Positions 54,838-63,834 of a DNA stretch of 64,000 nucleotides are shown one piece after another (within the stretch, counting starts at the first letter, position 1; the number at the start of each line of letters is the position of its first letter). The position numbers and the translations under genes are program-made. The notes beneath the pieces were generated by a model. The model ran no database searches. It was not told the origin of the DNA and was given only the letters and a program-made list of their open reading frames with translations. The stretch covers positions 581,745-645,744 of the forward strand of contig NZ_KZ454944.1 of NCBI RefSeq assembly GCF_002797415.1, given 5' to 3'. The stretch comes from Bacillus alkalisoli. Lineage in GTDB: Bacteria > Bacillota > Bacilli > Bacillales > Bacillaceae_I.

Positions 54838-55710
54838 TTGAAAAAAAGAAGAAAGCCGACGGCGTTAGAGGAGAAACCACTTTTTCATAAAGTGAAAGAG
54901 TATATTTACGTTATCATCGGATCGGCTATAGTCGCATTAGCATTTAATTTATTCTTACTTCCGAACAGAGTTGCTTCTGGTGGAGTAAGCGGTATAAGTA
55001 CGATTACAGAAGCTATCCTTGGCTGGGAACCGGGATACGTACAACTTTCCTTTAACATCCCACTTTTCATTCTCGGAGTGTTCCTGCTTGGAAAACAGTT
55101 CGGCTTTAAGTCATTAGTCGGAACTATCATGCTTCCTCTATTTGTACTTTGGACAAGCCACCTCGAACCGGCAACACTTGATCCACTTTTAGGTAGTTTA
55201 TTTGGTGGTATCGGAGTTGGTTTAGGACTTGGTCTTGTTTTCCGAGGTCGTGCATCAACAGGTGGAACAGACCTTGCAGCGCAAATCATACATAAATATA
55301 CAGGACTAACTCTCGGTACATGTGTGGCGCTTATTGATGGATTAATTGTTATATCGGCAGCTATCGTTTTCAACATCGAACTGGGTCTTTACGCACTTAT
55401 CGGTCTTTTTGTAACAAGCAAAACAATTGACTTTGTACAAGTAGGATTAGGCTATTCGAAAACAGCGCTTATCATTACGAATAAAGAGGAAGAAGTTCGT
55501 CAAGCTATCCTTACGCAAGTGGATCGTGGAGTAACAAAACTTGCTGCGTACGGTGGTTATACGCAAGATGAACGTCCAATATTGCTTTGTGTAGTTGATC
55601 AAACGGAATTCACAAAATTGAAACAAGTGGTGCGAAGCATTGACAATAAAGCATTTGTCGTCGTTATGAACGCTTCTGAAGTACTTGGTGAAGGATTTAA
55701 AAGAGAGTAA
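54838..55710 (+). CDS. yvjA: YitT family membrane protein (YvjA)
   Basis: TTG start behind CTGGGGGAA; 290 residues. A basic N terminus is followed by about six membrane segments containing YitT-family motifs: FNLFLLPNRVASGGVSGISTI, FNIPLFILG, FRGRASTGGTDLAAQI. A C-terminal soluble DUF2179 domain (about 215-285: SKTALIITNKEEEVRQAILTQVDRGVTKL) follows. Function is unknown; YitT proteins are suggested membrane transporters or regulators. It is placed between prfB and cccB, as in B. subtilis. Confidence 0.92.
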   Translation: MKKRRKPTALEEKPLFHKVKEYIYVIIGSAIVALAFNLFLLPNRVASGGVSGISTITEAILGWEPGYVQLSFNIPLFILGVFLLGKQFGFKSLVGTIMLPLFVLWTSHLEPATLDPLLGSLFGGIGVGLGLGLVFRGRASTGGTDLAAQIIHKYTGLTLGTCVALIDGLIVISAAIVFNIELGLYALIGLFVTSKTIDFVQVGLGYSKTALIITNKEEEVRQAILTQVDRGVTKLAAYGGYTQDERPILLCVVDQTEFTKLKQVVRSIDNKAFVVVMNASEVLGEGFKRE

Positions 55711-55785
55711 TTTTCTATGAAGTTGGGTATAATATCCTTGAAGTTGGTATATTTTACATTTAACTGATAGGGGGATTCTTTCCAA

Positions 55786-56142
55786 ATGAAGAAGTACTTA
55801 TTAGCTCTCGTATTAGGTAGTGGAATAGTGGCACTAGCAGCTTGTGGCGGCGGTGGAGACACAACGAACAATGCAGCACCGGGAACAGATGCACCAGCAG
55901 CTGGTGGAGACGGTACAGTAGATGTTGCGGCAGCAGAAGCTCTTTACAAACAAAGTTGTGCATCTTGTCACGGCGGTAACTTAGATGGTGGATTTGGTCC
56001 AAAGCTTTCACAAGTTGGGTCAAAATACAGCGCTGAGGAAATCGAAAACATCATCGTTAATGGTCAAGGATCGATGCAAGGTGGATTCTTAAAAGGTGAC
56101 GACGCAACGCTAGTTGCCAATTGGTTAGCTCAACAAAAATAA
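55786..56142 (+). CDS. cccB: Cytochrome c-551 lipoprotein
   Basis: 118 residues. Lipoprotein signal with lipobox ALAAC (Cys at about 20), then a Gly/Ala/Asp-rich linker. A small class I cytochrome c domain has the haem-binding CASCH motif (in [21 protein letters not shown]) and a distal Met ligand in [11 protein letters not shown]. It is anchored to the outer membrane face by its lipid and transfers electrons, probably towards a caa3-type oxidase. TAGGGGG precedes ATG 55786. Confidence 0.96.
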   Translation: MKKYLLALVLGSGIVALAACGGGGDTTNNAAPGTDAPAAGGDGTVDVAAAEALYKQSCASCHGGNLDGGFGPKLSQVGSKYSAEEIENIIVNGQGSMQGGFLKGDDATLVANWLAQQK

Positions 56143-56145
56143 TAG

Positions 56146-56190
56146 AAAAAGCATAATGTGGCAACTTTGGCCTACATTATGCTTTTTATT
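56146..56190. terminator. Terminator between cccB and the convergent lipoprotein gene
   Basis: AAAAAGCATAATGT pairs with ACATTATGCTTTTT; symmetric A/T flanks suit both strands. Confidence 0.9.
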
Positions 56191-56199
56191 TGTACCTGT

Positions 56200-56559
56200 T
56201 TAACCGTTGTTATAATATCCAGATACAGTCATATAGACTACAGTGCCGTCTGACAGTTTCACAATTAATACATCTTTATCTTCCTTTGAAGCATATATCT
56301 TGTCACCAACGTCTAAATAATTCGACTCAAAGTTCTGTTTTGGTTTCACTTCTTTTTTTACTTTATTCTTCACTTCGCCAATCTTCACATCTGCCGTAAA
56401 CTCGTCGTTTAATACCTCACCTTGCCATATGTAATCTTTCCCTTCGACAACTAAAATTCCTGCATAGGAAACTACGTATGAAGAATTACGTTCGGAGTCA
56501 AAGTTGCTGCATCCACTTAAAATAATAAAAGCAATGAAAATAGTAACGATATATTTCAT
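56200..56559 (-). CDS. Small hypothetical lipoprotein
   Basis: AGGAGGG (56574-56568) with 8 nt spacing selects ATG 56559 over GTG 56568; 119 residues. Lipoprotein signal KYIVTIFIAFIILSGC, then about 100 residues with a beta-rich pattern (VVSYAGILVVEGKDYIWQGEVL, EVGDKIYASKEDKDVLIVKL-like) and a short Lys-rich stretch. It resembles small Bacillus lipoproteins of unknown function. Convergent with cccB; nothing in context suggests a role. Confidence 0.8.
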   Translation of the reverse strand: MKYIVTIFIAFIILSGCSNFDSERNSSYVVSYAGILVVEGKDYIWQGEVLNDEFTADVKIGEVKNKVKKEVKPKQNFESNYLDVGDKIYASKEDKDVLIVKLSDGTVVYMTVSGYYNNG

Positions 56560-56861
56560 TATGAACACCCTCCTATTTCTATATAGACGAAAAAGAATCC
56601 TAAAAGTTTCAGTCCGTATTTTCTCTTATAGTAGTATAATTTTCACGTGTATAATTTACTACGAATGTGTCCAAAGGTAAACAATCGTAAAATAATAGAA
56701 ATTTCCCTACAAAATTCACGATAATACTCTAACGGGTAATTAGTAACAAGTGAATTGAAAATCTAGTAAAATCACATAGTTAAATAGATAAATTAAAATG
56801 TAAATTATAGTAAAATAACTAAATCAAAAATATCATTTTCACAAAACTGCAACAAAGTTTA

Positions 56862-56890
56862 TTGAAAATTACTTTTTTTCAAAATATAAT
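56862..56890 (+). promoter_or_regulatory. sigA promoter of the S8 protease at 57006
   Basis: TTGAAA (56862-56867), 17-bp spacer, TATAAT (56885-56890). The preceding 56575-56860 is A+T-rich with no other signal recognised. Confidence 0.8.
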
Positions 56891-57005
56891 TTGACTTGTA
56901 CATAAATCGTCAAACTTTTCGGGGGTGACACGACCAAAAAAGACAGAATATTCGGAATAGTACTTTTTAACTACAACTACAAAACTCATAGGGGAGTGGA
57001 ACAGA

Positions 57006-59456
57006 TTGAACAAAGCAAAAAGCAAAAAAAGAATGTCATTCTTACTAATTTTTTCAGCACTTGTACTAGTATTCAGTACATTTTCCACCGTATCAGCAAA
57101 TCCAAACCGCACGACAAATGTAGTAGATTTAGCAGAAATTTATGGTGACTACGACTTTACATCTTCAGACATAACTTCCGTAATCGTTGAAATTCAAGAA
57201 CCTTCTATCGTTGAAGCAAAACAAACTGGCAAAAGCCAAACAAAACAAAAGTTGAAAAATGCACGTGAAAAAGTGAAAAAAGACGTAGCAGCGCGTACTG
57301 CTAATTCTAAAGTATATCGTGAATACGATCATGTATTCTCTGGATTTTCTTTAAGCTTACCAGCAAATGAAATTCCAAATCTATTAACAACTCCTGGAGT
57401 AAAAGCTGTTTATCCTAACGTAGAATATACAGTTGACTCTAATACAGAGTTTTTAACAGAAGAATCTTATAGCCCAGCTATGTTAGAATCTGCTCCACAT
57501 ATCGGATCAAACGAAGCGTGGGATTTAGGATTCACTGGGGAAGGTGTTAAAGTAGCAGTTATCGACACTGGTGTTGATTACACTCACCCTGACTTAGCGG
57601 GTAACTTTGGCGACTACAAAGGATGGGACTTCGTTGATAACAACGATGATCCACAAGAAACGTTCCCAGGAGATCCTCGTGGGGGAGCAACAACACATGG
57701 CACTCATGTTGCAGGTACAGTTGCAGGTAATGGATTAATTAATGGTGTTGCTCCTGATGCAACTTTACTAGCATACCGCGTACTTGGTCCAGGCGGTAGC
57801 GGAACAACAGAAAACGTAGTAGCGGGTATTGAGCGTGCTGTACTAGACGGTGCACATGTTATGAACTTATCTTTAGGTAACACATTAAACAGTCCAGACT
57901 GGGCAACATCTATCGCGTTAGATTGGGCTATGGCTGAAGGAGTAGTAGCTGTTACTTCTAACGGAAACTCTGGTCCGAACAACTGGACAGTTGGTTCACC
58001 AGGAACTTCTCGTGAAGCAATCTCTGTAGGGGCAACTCAACTTCCTTACAATGTATTTACAGCAACAACAACTTCATCTGATGGTGTATCTTACGCTTCA
58101 TCAGCTGTACAAGGATTCCCATCAGAAGAAGAACTATTAGCACTTAATGGCCAAAATTTTGAATTAGTTGATGTAGGCTTCGGTGCTCCTGCTGACTTCG
58201 CTGGCAAAGATTTAACAGGTAAAATCGCATTAATTAGCCGTGGTGCAGGCATTCCTTTCGTTGATAAAGCAACAGAAGCGAAAAAAGCAGGTGCTGTTGG
58301 TGCAGTTCTTTATAACAACGTAGCAGGTGTTATGCCATTAATCCCTGGTATGGATGTTCCTACAGTTATGCTTAACCAAGCGGATGGCGAAGCGTTATTA
58401 GCTAAAGTTAGAGCAGAAGGTGTAACAGTTAGCTTCGAAATCGCATTCGCACAACGCGTTGGTGAAACAATGGCAGCTTTCTCTTCTCGTGGACCCGTTG
58501 TAGACACTTGGATGATCAAGCCAGATGTATCAGCTCCTGGTGTAAACATCGTAAGTACAGTACCGACGTTTAATCCAGATGCTCCACACGGTTACGGTGC
58601 AAAACAAGGTACAAGTATGGCAGCTCCACACGTTGCAGGCGCAGCAGCAGTCATTTTACAAGCTAACCCAACTTGGGATGTATACCAAGTTAAATCAGCA
58701 TTAATGAATACTTCTGAAAAATTAACGAATCCTGCGACAGGTGCATTGTACGCACATAACGCTCAAGGTGCAGGATCAATCCGTGTAGTAGAAGCATTAA
58801 AAGCAAAAACGTTAGTAGTACCAGGCAGTTATTCATTTGGAGTGTTCTCCAATGAAGACGATAAAGAAGTTCAACGTAATCAGTTTGAAATTCAAAACTT
58901 ATCTGATAAAGTAAAACGATACAATGTGAAATTTGAATTCAAAAACGAGGTTGGCAAACATGTGAAGGTGACAACAAGCAACAACGTACGCGTTCAACCT
59001 GGCAAATCTCAAAAAGTAAATGTTGGTGTTCAAGTAGATGCTGGAAAATTATCACCAGGTTACTATGAAGGTAACTTACTTGTAACAGAAGGTGGAAAAA
59101 CAACACACGTACCTACTATTCTATTCATAGGCGAGCCAGACTACCCACGTGTGACTCACTTTGGGTTTACTCCACTAGGTAACAACGAGTTCGAATTCTA
59201 TTCTTACTTACCAGGTGGAGCAGACGAATTTGAGATTTGGGTATTCGCAGCTACATCAACAGGTGGTATTGGAGCATATTTAGGTGAAGGTCTATATGAC
59301 AGCAACCTTGGAAAAGGTTATAACTACCACGATTGGAATGGTACGTTAGTAGATGGAACAGTATTACCAGCTGGTAATTACCGTGTGGCAGTATTCTCTA
59401 AAAAAGGAAACCTTGATCGTGCTATTGCAGCAGCAGATGTGTTAGTAATTCAATAA
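57006..59456 (+). CDS. Secreted subtilisin-like (S8) serine protease, Vpr-like
   Basis: TTG start behind AGGGGAGTGG; 816 residues. Signal peptide (MSFLLIFSALVLVFSTFSTVSA) and inhibitor-I9-like propeptide (about 50-145: SVIVEIQEPSIVEAK, VFSGFSLSLPANEIPNL). The S8 domain has Asp187 (VIDTGVDYTH), His231 (THGTHVAGTV) and Ser537 (GTSMAAPHVAG), interrupted by a PA domain (about 375-470). A C-terminal Fn3-like/FlgD-like beta region ends at 816 (YNYHDWNGTLVDGTVLPAGNYRVAVFSKKG). It resembles B. subtilis Vpr in architecture. Unlike the protease at 10451 it has no CWB2 repeats, so it is probably released. Monocistronic. Confidence 0.95.
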   Translation: MNKAKSKKRMSFLLIFSALVLVFSTFSTVSANPNRTTNVVDLAEIYGDYDFTSSDITSVIVEIQEPSIVEAKQTGKSQTKQKLKNAREKVKKDVAARTANSKVYREYDHVFSGFSLSLPANEIPNLLTTPGVKAVYPNVEYTVDSNTEFLTEESYSPAMLESAPHIGSNEAWDLGFTGEGVKVAVIDTGVDYTHPDLAGNFGDYKGWDFVDNNDDPQETFPGDPRGGATTHGTHVAGTVAGNGLINGVAPDATLLAYRVLGPGGSGTTENVVAGIERAVLDGAHVMNLSLGNTLNSPDWATSIALDWAMAEGVVAVTSNGNSGPNNWTVGSPGTSREAISVGATQLPYNVFTATTTSSDGVSYASSAVQGFPSEEELLALNGQNFELVDVGFGAPADFAGKDLTGKIALISRGAGIPFVDKATEAKKAGAVGAVLYNNVAGVMPLIPGMDVPTVMLNQADGEALLAKVRAEGVTVSFEIAFAQRVGETMAAFSSRGPVVDTWMIKPDVSAPGVNIVSTVPTFNPDAPHGYGAKQGTSMAAPHVAGAAAVILQANPTWDVYQVKSALMNTSEKLTNPATGALYAHNAQGAGSIRVVEALKAKTLVVPGSYSFGVFSNEDDKEVQRNQFEIQNLSDKVKRYNVKFEFKNEVGKHVKVTTSNNVRVQPGKSQKVNVGVQVDAGKLSPGYYEGNLLVTEGGKTTHVPTILFIGEPDYPRVTHFGFTPLGNNEFEFYSYLPGGADEFEIWVFAATSTGGIGAYLGEGLYDSNLGKGYNYHDWNGTLVDGTVLPAGNYRVAVFSKKGNLDRAIAAADVLVIQ

Positions 59457-59464
59457 GAAAAATG

Positions 59465-59502
59465 AAAAGCCCTTCAGATGAAAAGTCTGTAGGGCTTTTG
59501 TC
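59465..59502 (+). terminator. Terminator after the Vpr-like protease
   Basis: AAAAGCCCTTCAGA pairs with TCTGTAGGGCTTTT (one mismatch), T-rich tail. Confidence 0.88.
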
Positions 59503-59533
59503 TAATCTTTCATAAAAACTTTTTTGATTTATT

Positions 59534-59684
59534 AATTGAGTGAGTTTCATAATGTACAATTACTAAACGAATATTAAACCTATTCTTTTATATAATTTAC
59601 GTGTTATATCGAACGTTATTTAATTATAATAAACGGAACATTCTTTTTTCACTAAACGAACAGTAATTATGAAATTGATTCAAG
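59534..59684 (-). repeat. MITE-like repeat, copy 2
   Basis: Inverted relative of 6928-7083. Shared blocks read here as GAGTTTCATAATGTACAATT at one end and TTTTTTCACTAAACGAACAG near the other. Ends form imperfect inverted repeats of about 21 bp. It sits in the gap before ftsE. Confidence 0.75.
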
Positions 59685-59832
59685 TATTTTCTCATAAAAA
59701 TACATGAATTAATCGTAGGTAATATTTTTCCTTCTATTATATATACAGAGGTACCTCTTACTAACTTCCAAAATTCTCCTCTATTCCCTATTTTACAACA
59801 ACTTTTGAAATAAAACTGTAATATTTTAAACT

Positions 59833-59861
59833 CTGATTTTGTCGGAAAATGATGTTATAAT
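59833..59861 (+). promoter_or_regulatory. Putative extended -10 promoter of ftsE
   Basis: TGTTATAAT (59853-59861) is an extended -10; CTGATT at 59833 is a weak -35 at 17 bp. Leader about 150 nt. Confidence 0.45.
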
Positions 59862-60016
59862 GTAATAGTCAACGATTGCGCATACAACGCAATGCATACG
59901 ATATGCATGTGTGTTCTATTATTCATGAATAGATTAATAGATTAAGAGACTAAATAGTTAACGTCGAAACTTCTGAGTTTATGGACAAACTTCAAACAAA
60001 AAAGGTGATTTAATAC

Positions 60017-60703
60017 ATGATTGAAATGAAAGAAGTATTTAAAAAATACCCGAACGGTGTACAAGCTGTGAATGGTATAAATATAAAAATTGATCAAGGC
60101 GAATTCGTCTATGTTGTAGGGCCGAGTGGTGCTGGTAAGTCAACGTTCATTAAAATGATGCATCGAGAAGAAAAACCGACAAGTGGATCCATTATAATTG
60201 ACGGAATTGAATTATCAAAAATTAAAGAAAGTAAAGTGCCGATTTTTCGTCGAAACATCGGAGTTGTTTTCCAAGATTATAAATTACTACATCAATTAAC
60301 GGTATTCGAAAACGTTGCATTCGCGTTGGAAGTTATTGAAGAGTCACCAAAAGTGATTAAAAAACGGGTTATGGAAGTGTTAGATTTAGTTAAGTTAAAA
60401 CATAAAGCACGTCATTTTCCAACAGAACTATCAGGTGGAGAGCAGCAACGTGTATCGATTGCCCGCTCCATTGTAAACAACCCGAGAGTGATGATTGCCG
60501 ATGAGCCTACCGGAAACTTAGATCCAGAAACATCGTGGGAAATTATGAACATCTTCGAAGAGATTAATGAAAAAGGCACAACAATCGTTATGGCAACCCA
60601 TAACCGTGAAATTGTAAACACAATCAAAAAGCGTGTTATCGCAATTGAAAACGGAAAAATTGCCCGTGACGAAGCGAAGGGGGTTTACGGTTATGAAGCC
60701 TAG
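60017..60703 (+). CDS. ftsE: Cell division ABC transporter ATP-binding protein FtsE
   Basis: 228 residues. Walker A VGPSGAGKSTFIKMM, the FtsE-typical MMHREEKPTSG, Q-loop VFQDYKLL, ABC signature LSGGEQQRVSIARS, Walker B VMIADEPTGNLD and H-loop ATHNREIV. With FtsX it forms a membrane complex that controls peptidoglycan hydrolases in response to ATP. AAAGGTGA precedes ATG 60017. FtsX overlaps its 3' end. Confidence 0.97.
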   Translation: MIEMKEVFKKYPNGVQAVNGINIKIDQGEFVYVVGPSGAGKSTFIKMMHREEKPTSGSIIIDGIELSKIKESKVPIFRRNIGVVFQDYKLLHQLTVFENVAFALEVIEESPKVIKKRVMEVLDLVKLKHKARHFPTELSGGEQQRVSIARSIVNNPRVMIADEPTGNLDPETSWEIMNIFEEINEKGTTIVMATHNREIVNTIKKRVIAIENGKIARDEAKGVYGYEA

Positions 60704-61589
60704 AACACTCATTCGTCATTTTAAAGAAAGTTTTAAAAGTTTAACTAGAAACGGTTGGATGACTTTTGCATCTATTTCCGCCGTAACCGTGACATTAGTG
60801 CTTGTTGGAGTTTTCTTAGTACTGATGATGAACTTAAACAGTGTCGCAACAGAAATTGAAAAAGATGTTGAAATAAGAACTTATATAGAGCTAACAGCAA
60901 CGGAAGAAGAGGCAGCCGAGTTACAAACGCAAATTGAAGCGATAGATAAAGTAGAATTGGTTGAATTTTCTTCTAAAGATAAAGAACTGCAAAGTTTAGT
61001 GAATAGTTTCGGTGAAGATGGAAGTGTGATCGGGGAACTATTTGAGCAAAACAACCCGTTATACGATGTGTTAGTCGTTAAGACGGCAAACCCTCATGAT
61101 ACATTTGTAGTCGCAAAAGAGATTGAAAAACTGGATAACGCCTACAAAGTCATTTTTGGTCAAGAAACAGTGGAAAAATTATTCCAAGTTTTTGAGATTG
61201 CTAGAAATATAGGATTAGCATTAATTTTAGGATTAGTATTTACAGCGATGTTCTTAATCTCTAATACGATTAAAATTACTATATTCGCTCGTAGAAGAGA
61301 AATTGAAATAATGAAGTTAGTAGGGGCAACAAACGGATTTATTCGCTGGCCATTCTTCCTTGAAGGCTTATGGTTGGGAGTGTTAGGTTCTGTTGTACCA
61401 ATTGCAATAGTTTTAACAGCTTATTACTATGTCATTGATTTAGTACAACCTAGACTACAAGGAAACTTCTTACAGCTTTTACCGTTTTATCCGTTCGCAT
61501 TCCAAGTTACAGCAATCTTAGTAGCAATTGGAGCATTCATTGGGATTTGGGGAAGCATGATGTCTGTTCGTAAGTTTTTGAAAGTTTAA
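60693..61589 (+). CDS. ftsX: Cell division permease-like protein FtsX
   Basis: AAGGGGG (60677-60683) selects ATG 60693 (MKPRTLIRHFKESFKSLTRNG), 298 residues, overlapping ftsE by 11 bp. Four membrane segments: one near the N terminus (FASISAVTVTLVLVGVFLVL), then an extracellular domain (about 50-170), then three (about 175-295), the MacB/FtsX arrangement. FtsX conveys FtsE ATPase state to extracellular hydrolases; in Bacillus the known target is CwlO. The next gene encodes a coiled-coil M23 protein that could be a partner. Confidence 0.96.
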   Translation: MKPRTLIRHFKESFKSLTRNGWMTFASISAVTVTLVLVGVFLVLMMNLNSVATEIEKDVEIRTYIELTATEEEAAELQTQIEAIDKVELVEFSSKDKELQSLVNSFGEDGSVIGELFEQNNPLYDVLVVKTANPHDTFVVAKEIEKLDNAYKVIFGQETVEKLFQVFEIARNIGLALILGLVFTAMFLISNTIKITIFARRREIEIMKLVGATNGFIRWPFFLEGLWLGVLGSVVPIAIVLTAYYYVIDLVQPRLQGNFLQLLPFYPFAFQVTAILVAIGAFIGIWGSMMSVRKFLKV

Positions 61590-61723
61590 TAGTTTAATTT
61601 AATAGTTTAGTTGAAAATTAAATACCCGTATGTAGAAAAATGTAAACATTTTGAGAAGGAATTTACCTTCTCGCCATACATACAGAAAAATTTTAAGAAA
61701 AGATCTAGGGGGAACGAGGAAGC

Positions 61724-63106
61724 ATGAGAAGAAAGATTGGAATAATCATAATCGCAGCTGTCATTGGAATAACTGGTTTCTTTTCTACAAACTTTACCGA
61801 GCAAGTATCAGCCAATCTTGAAATGAAAGAACGTTTAAACGATGTAAAAGATGATCGTGAATCAAATCAAGAATCACAGCAAGCAAAAAAAGATGAAGTA
61901 TCGAAGTTACAAGCAGAACAACAAAAGCTTCGTGAAGAAGTGAGAAAACTAGATCTTGCAGTAGAAACAACGAAAAATAATATTCGTACAAAACAGTCAG
62001 AAATCGAAGCAACTCAACTAGAAATTGAAGAGTTAAAAGCTGAAATTGAAGTATTAATAGAACGTATAGAACGTAGAAGTATATTATTAGAAGACCGTGC
62101 ACGCTCTTTCCAACAAGGTGGAGGCGCGATTAATTATCTAGACGTAATCTTAGGTGCACAAAGTTTTGGGGACTTTTTAGATAGAGTGAATGCAGTAGCA
62201 ACTATTCTGCAGGCAGACCGAGACATCATGGTAGCTCATCAAAATGACCTGCAACTTTTAGAAGAAAAAGAGCTTGAACTTCGCAACAAATTGGTTAGCC
62301 TAGAACAACAACTAGTAGAATTAGAACACTTAGAGGCAAGTCTTCGTCAACAAATTAAGCAAAAAGATGCTTTAATGGCAGATTTAAAGAAACAAGAAGA
62401 CGAAGCAATGCATGAGCTTCATGAATTAGAAGACGAAGCGAAATTATTAGCAGCTCAAGAAAGAGCGATTAAAGCAGAAATTAAAGCGTATGAAGAAAGA
62501 AAGAAACGTGAAGAAGAAGAGCGTCGTCAGCGTGAAGAAGAAGAGCGTAAACGTCAAGAAGCGGAAGCAGCAGCAGCAGCTGCGGCAGCCGCGGCGGCTG
62601 CTGCAAGAGCGGCCGCTGGTAATAGTTCACCAGCACCATCTAGTCCAGCACCGGCACCGGCACCGGCACCAACACCACCTTCTCCACCGCCAGCGTCTAA
62701 TTCAGGGAACTTTGGAGTGCCAGCAACTGGAGCGGTTACATCTGGTTTCGGAACTCGTTGGGGATCTTTCCATGCTGGTATTGATATCGGTCGTGGTGGA
62801 AGATCGAATGTACCAGTTGTAGCATCAGCTGCAGGTACAGTGTTCCAGTCTTACTACTCTACATCTTACGGAAATGTTGTCTTTATTACGCATAACATCG
62901 ATGGCCAAATTTGGACAACGGTTTACGCACACTTAGAAAACCGTGCAGTAAGTGAAGGACAGTCTGTATCTAGAGGACAATTCTTAGGATATATGGGTAA
63001 CACAGGATTCTCTACTGGACCACACTTACACTTTGAACTTCACCGTGGAATGTGGAACGGTAATAAAACGAATGCAGTAAACCCTAGAAGTTTCATTAAT
63101 TTCTAA
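61724..63106 (+). CDS. EnvC-like coiled-coil M23 peptidase
   Basis: 460 residues behind AGGGGGAACG. Signal peptide (IGIIIIAAVIGITGFFSTNFT...VSA), long coiled coil (about 32-265: VSKLQAEQQKLREEVRKLDLAV, HELHELEDEAKLLAAQERAI), a charged KREEEERRQREEEER stretch, poly-Ala and Pro-Ala linkers (about 285-325), then a LytM/M23 domain. Zinc ligands are intact: His350 and Asp354 (HAGID), His434 and His436 (HLHFE). It is therefore likely an active endopeptidase, unlike E. coli EnvC, whose LytM domain is inactive. Position after ftsEX, 134 bp away, suggests control by that complex. Confidence 0.93.
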   Translation: MRRKIGIIIIAAVIGITGFFSTNFTEQVSANLEMKERLNDVKDDRESNQESQQAKKDEVSKLQAEQQKLREEVRKLDLAVETTKNNIRTKQSEIEATQLEIEELKAEIEVLIERIERRSILLEDRARSFQQGGGAINYLDVILGAQSFGDFLDRVNAVATILQADRDIMVAHQNDLQLLEEKELELRNKLVSLEQQLVELEHLEASLRQQIKQKDALMADLKKQEDEAMHELHELEDEAKLLAAQERAIKAEIKAYEERKKREEEERRQREEEERKRQEAEAAAAAAAAAAAAARAAAGNSSPAPSSPAPAPAPAPTPPSPPPASNSGNFGVPATGAVTSGFGTRWGSFHAGIDIGRGGRSNVPVVASAAGTVFQSYYSTSYGNVVFITHNIDGQIWTTVYAHLENRAVSEGQSVSRGQFLGYMGNTGFSTGPHLHFELHRGMWNGNKTNAVNPRSFINF

Positions 63107-63158
63107 TCATTGTGATACTATAAGAAAGTTCTTAAATTGAATAAATATGATTATCCAA

Positions 63159-63199
63159 ACACAACTTTGTCAAACTTATTGATAGAGTTGTGTTTTTTG
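63159..63199 (+). terminator. Terminator of the M23 gene
   Basis: AACACAACT pairs with AGTTGTGTT over an 18-nt loop, then T5. Confidence 0.8.
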
Positions 63200-63239
63200 T
63201 TCTATGGATACACTGAAAAGTTTGCTTTGGGTACTAATT

Positions 63240-63397
63240 GTTGATGTTCGCTACAGGTGCTTCGCTTTCCGCGGGTGGTAAAAAGGAAGGTTATTTTCAC
63301 TGTCGTGAAAAAACCTACTCCTCGGCGCTAACGCCTGCGGGGTCTCGCTCGTCGCACTTCTCCCGCAGGAGTCTCCACACCTGTAACGAACATCAAC
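63240..63397 (-). repeat. Palindromic interspersed element, copy I
   Basis: Reverse-oriented. Arms GTTGATGTTCGCTACAGGTG (63240-63259) and near-complement (63378-63397), 19 of 20. It contains the same TTTTCAC-GACA-GTGAAAA hairpin insert as copy A (here reverse), and the inner hairpin GGCG-CTAA-CGCC. Confidence 0.86.
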
Positions 63398-63504
63398 TTC
63401 TATTGTGGTAATAAACCAGAATGTAACACTAACTTTTCATGTGCCATGGTGCGAATTTCATTAGCATGGTTGCATCTGTAAAAGGTTAATGTTGTTTTTT
63501 CAGC

Positions 63505-63560
63505 AGTTGATTTCCGTGCAAATCTAAGACTCCTCGAAAATGCATCGCTTCGTATCCTTC
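63505..63560 (+). repeat. Palindromic interspersed element, copy J (truncated)
   Basis: Left arm GTTGATTTCCGTGCAAATCT and the start of the core, AGACTCCTCGAAAATGCATCGC, are present; it stops near 63560 with no right arm. Related to copy A by arm sequence. Confidence 0.75.
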
Positions 63561-63582
63561 GTTTTAAATACATCTAGTTAGC

Positions 63583-63749
63583 TTACTTCTTCTTAAAAGA
63601 AACGGCCCTACCAGCTGCTCCAACTGAGTCTATCGTTACGTCTTTTTCCATATTTCTGGATGGTTTATTTTTCGTTTTTCACCACCAAGGTATTGCCCTT
63701 TATGCTCTTGTTGTACTTTATTAAATTAATCAAAGTTTTCATTTATCAT
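63583..63749 (-). pseudogene. Degenerate small gene remnant
   Basis: A strong AAAGGAGGAG lies 5 nt before ATG 63749, but the frame stops after MINENFD (TAA 63728-63726). Beyond it the same frame reads FNKVQQEHKGQYLGGEKRK...EIWKK; a one-base frame change then gives DVTIDSVGAAGRAVSFKKK to a stop at 63583. One stop and one frameshift suggest a broken gene. The family was not recognised. Confidence 0.4.
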
Positions 63750-63834
63750 TTGGACTCCTCCTTTAAGTTCACTCGTATTAGAATGAATAAAGGGGAGTTA
63801 TTTATTTCGAAATAGCTAGCAATAGTCATTGAAA

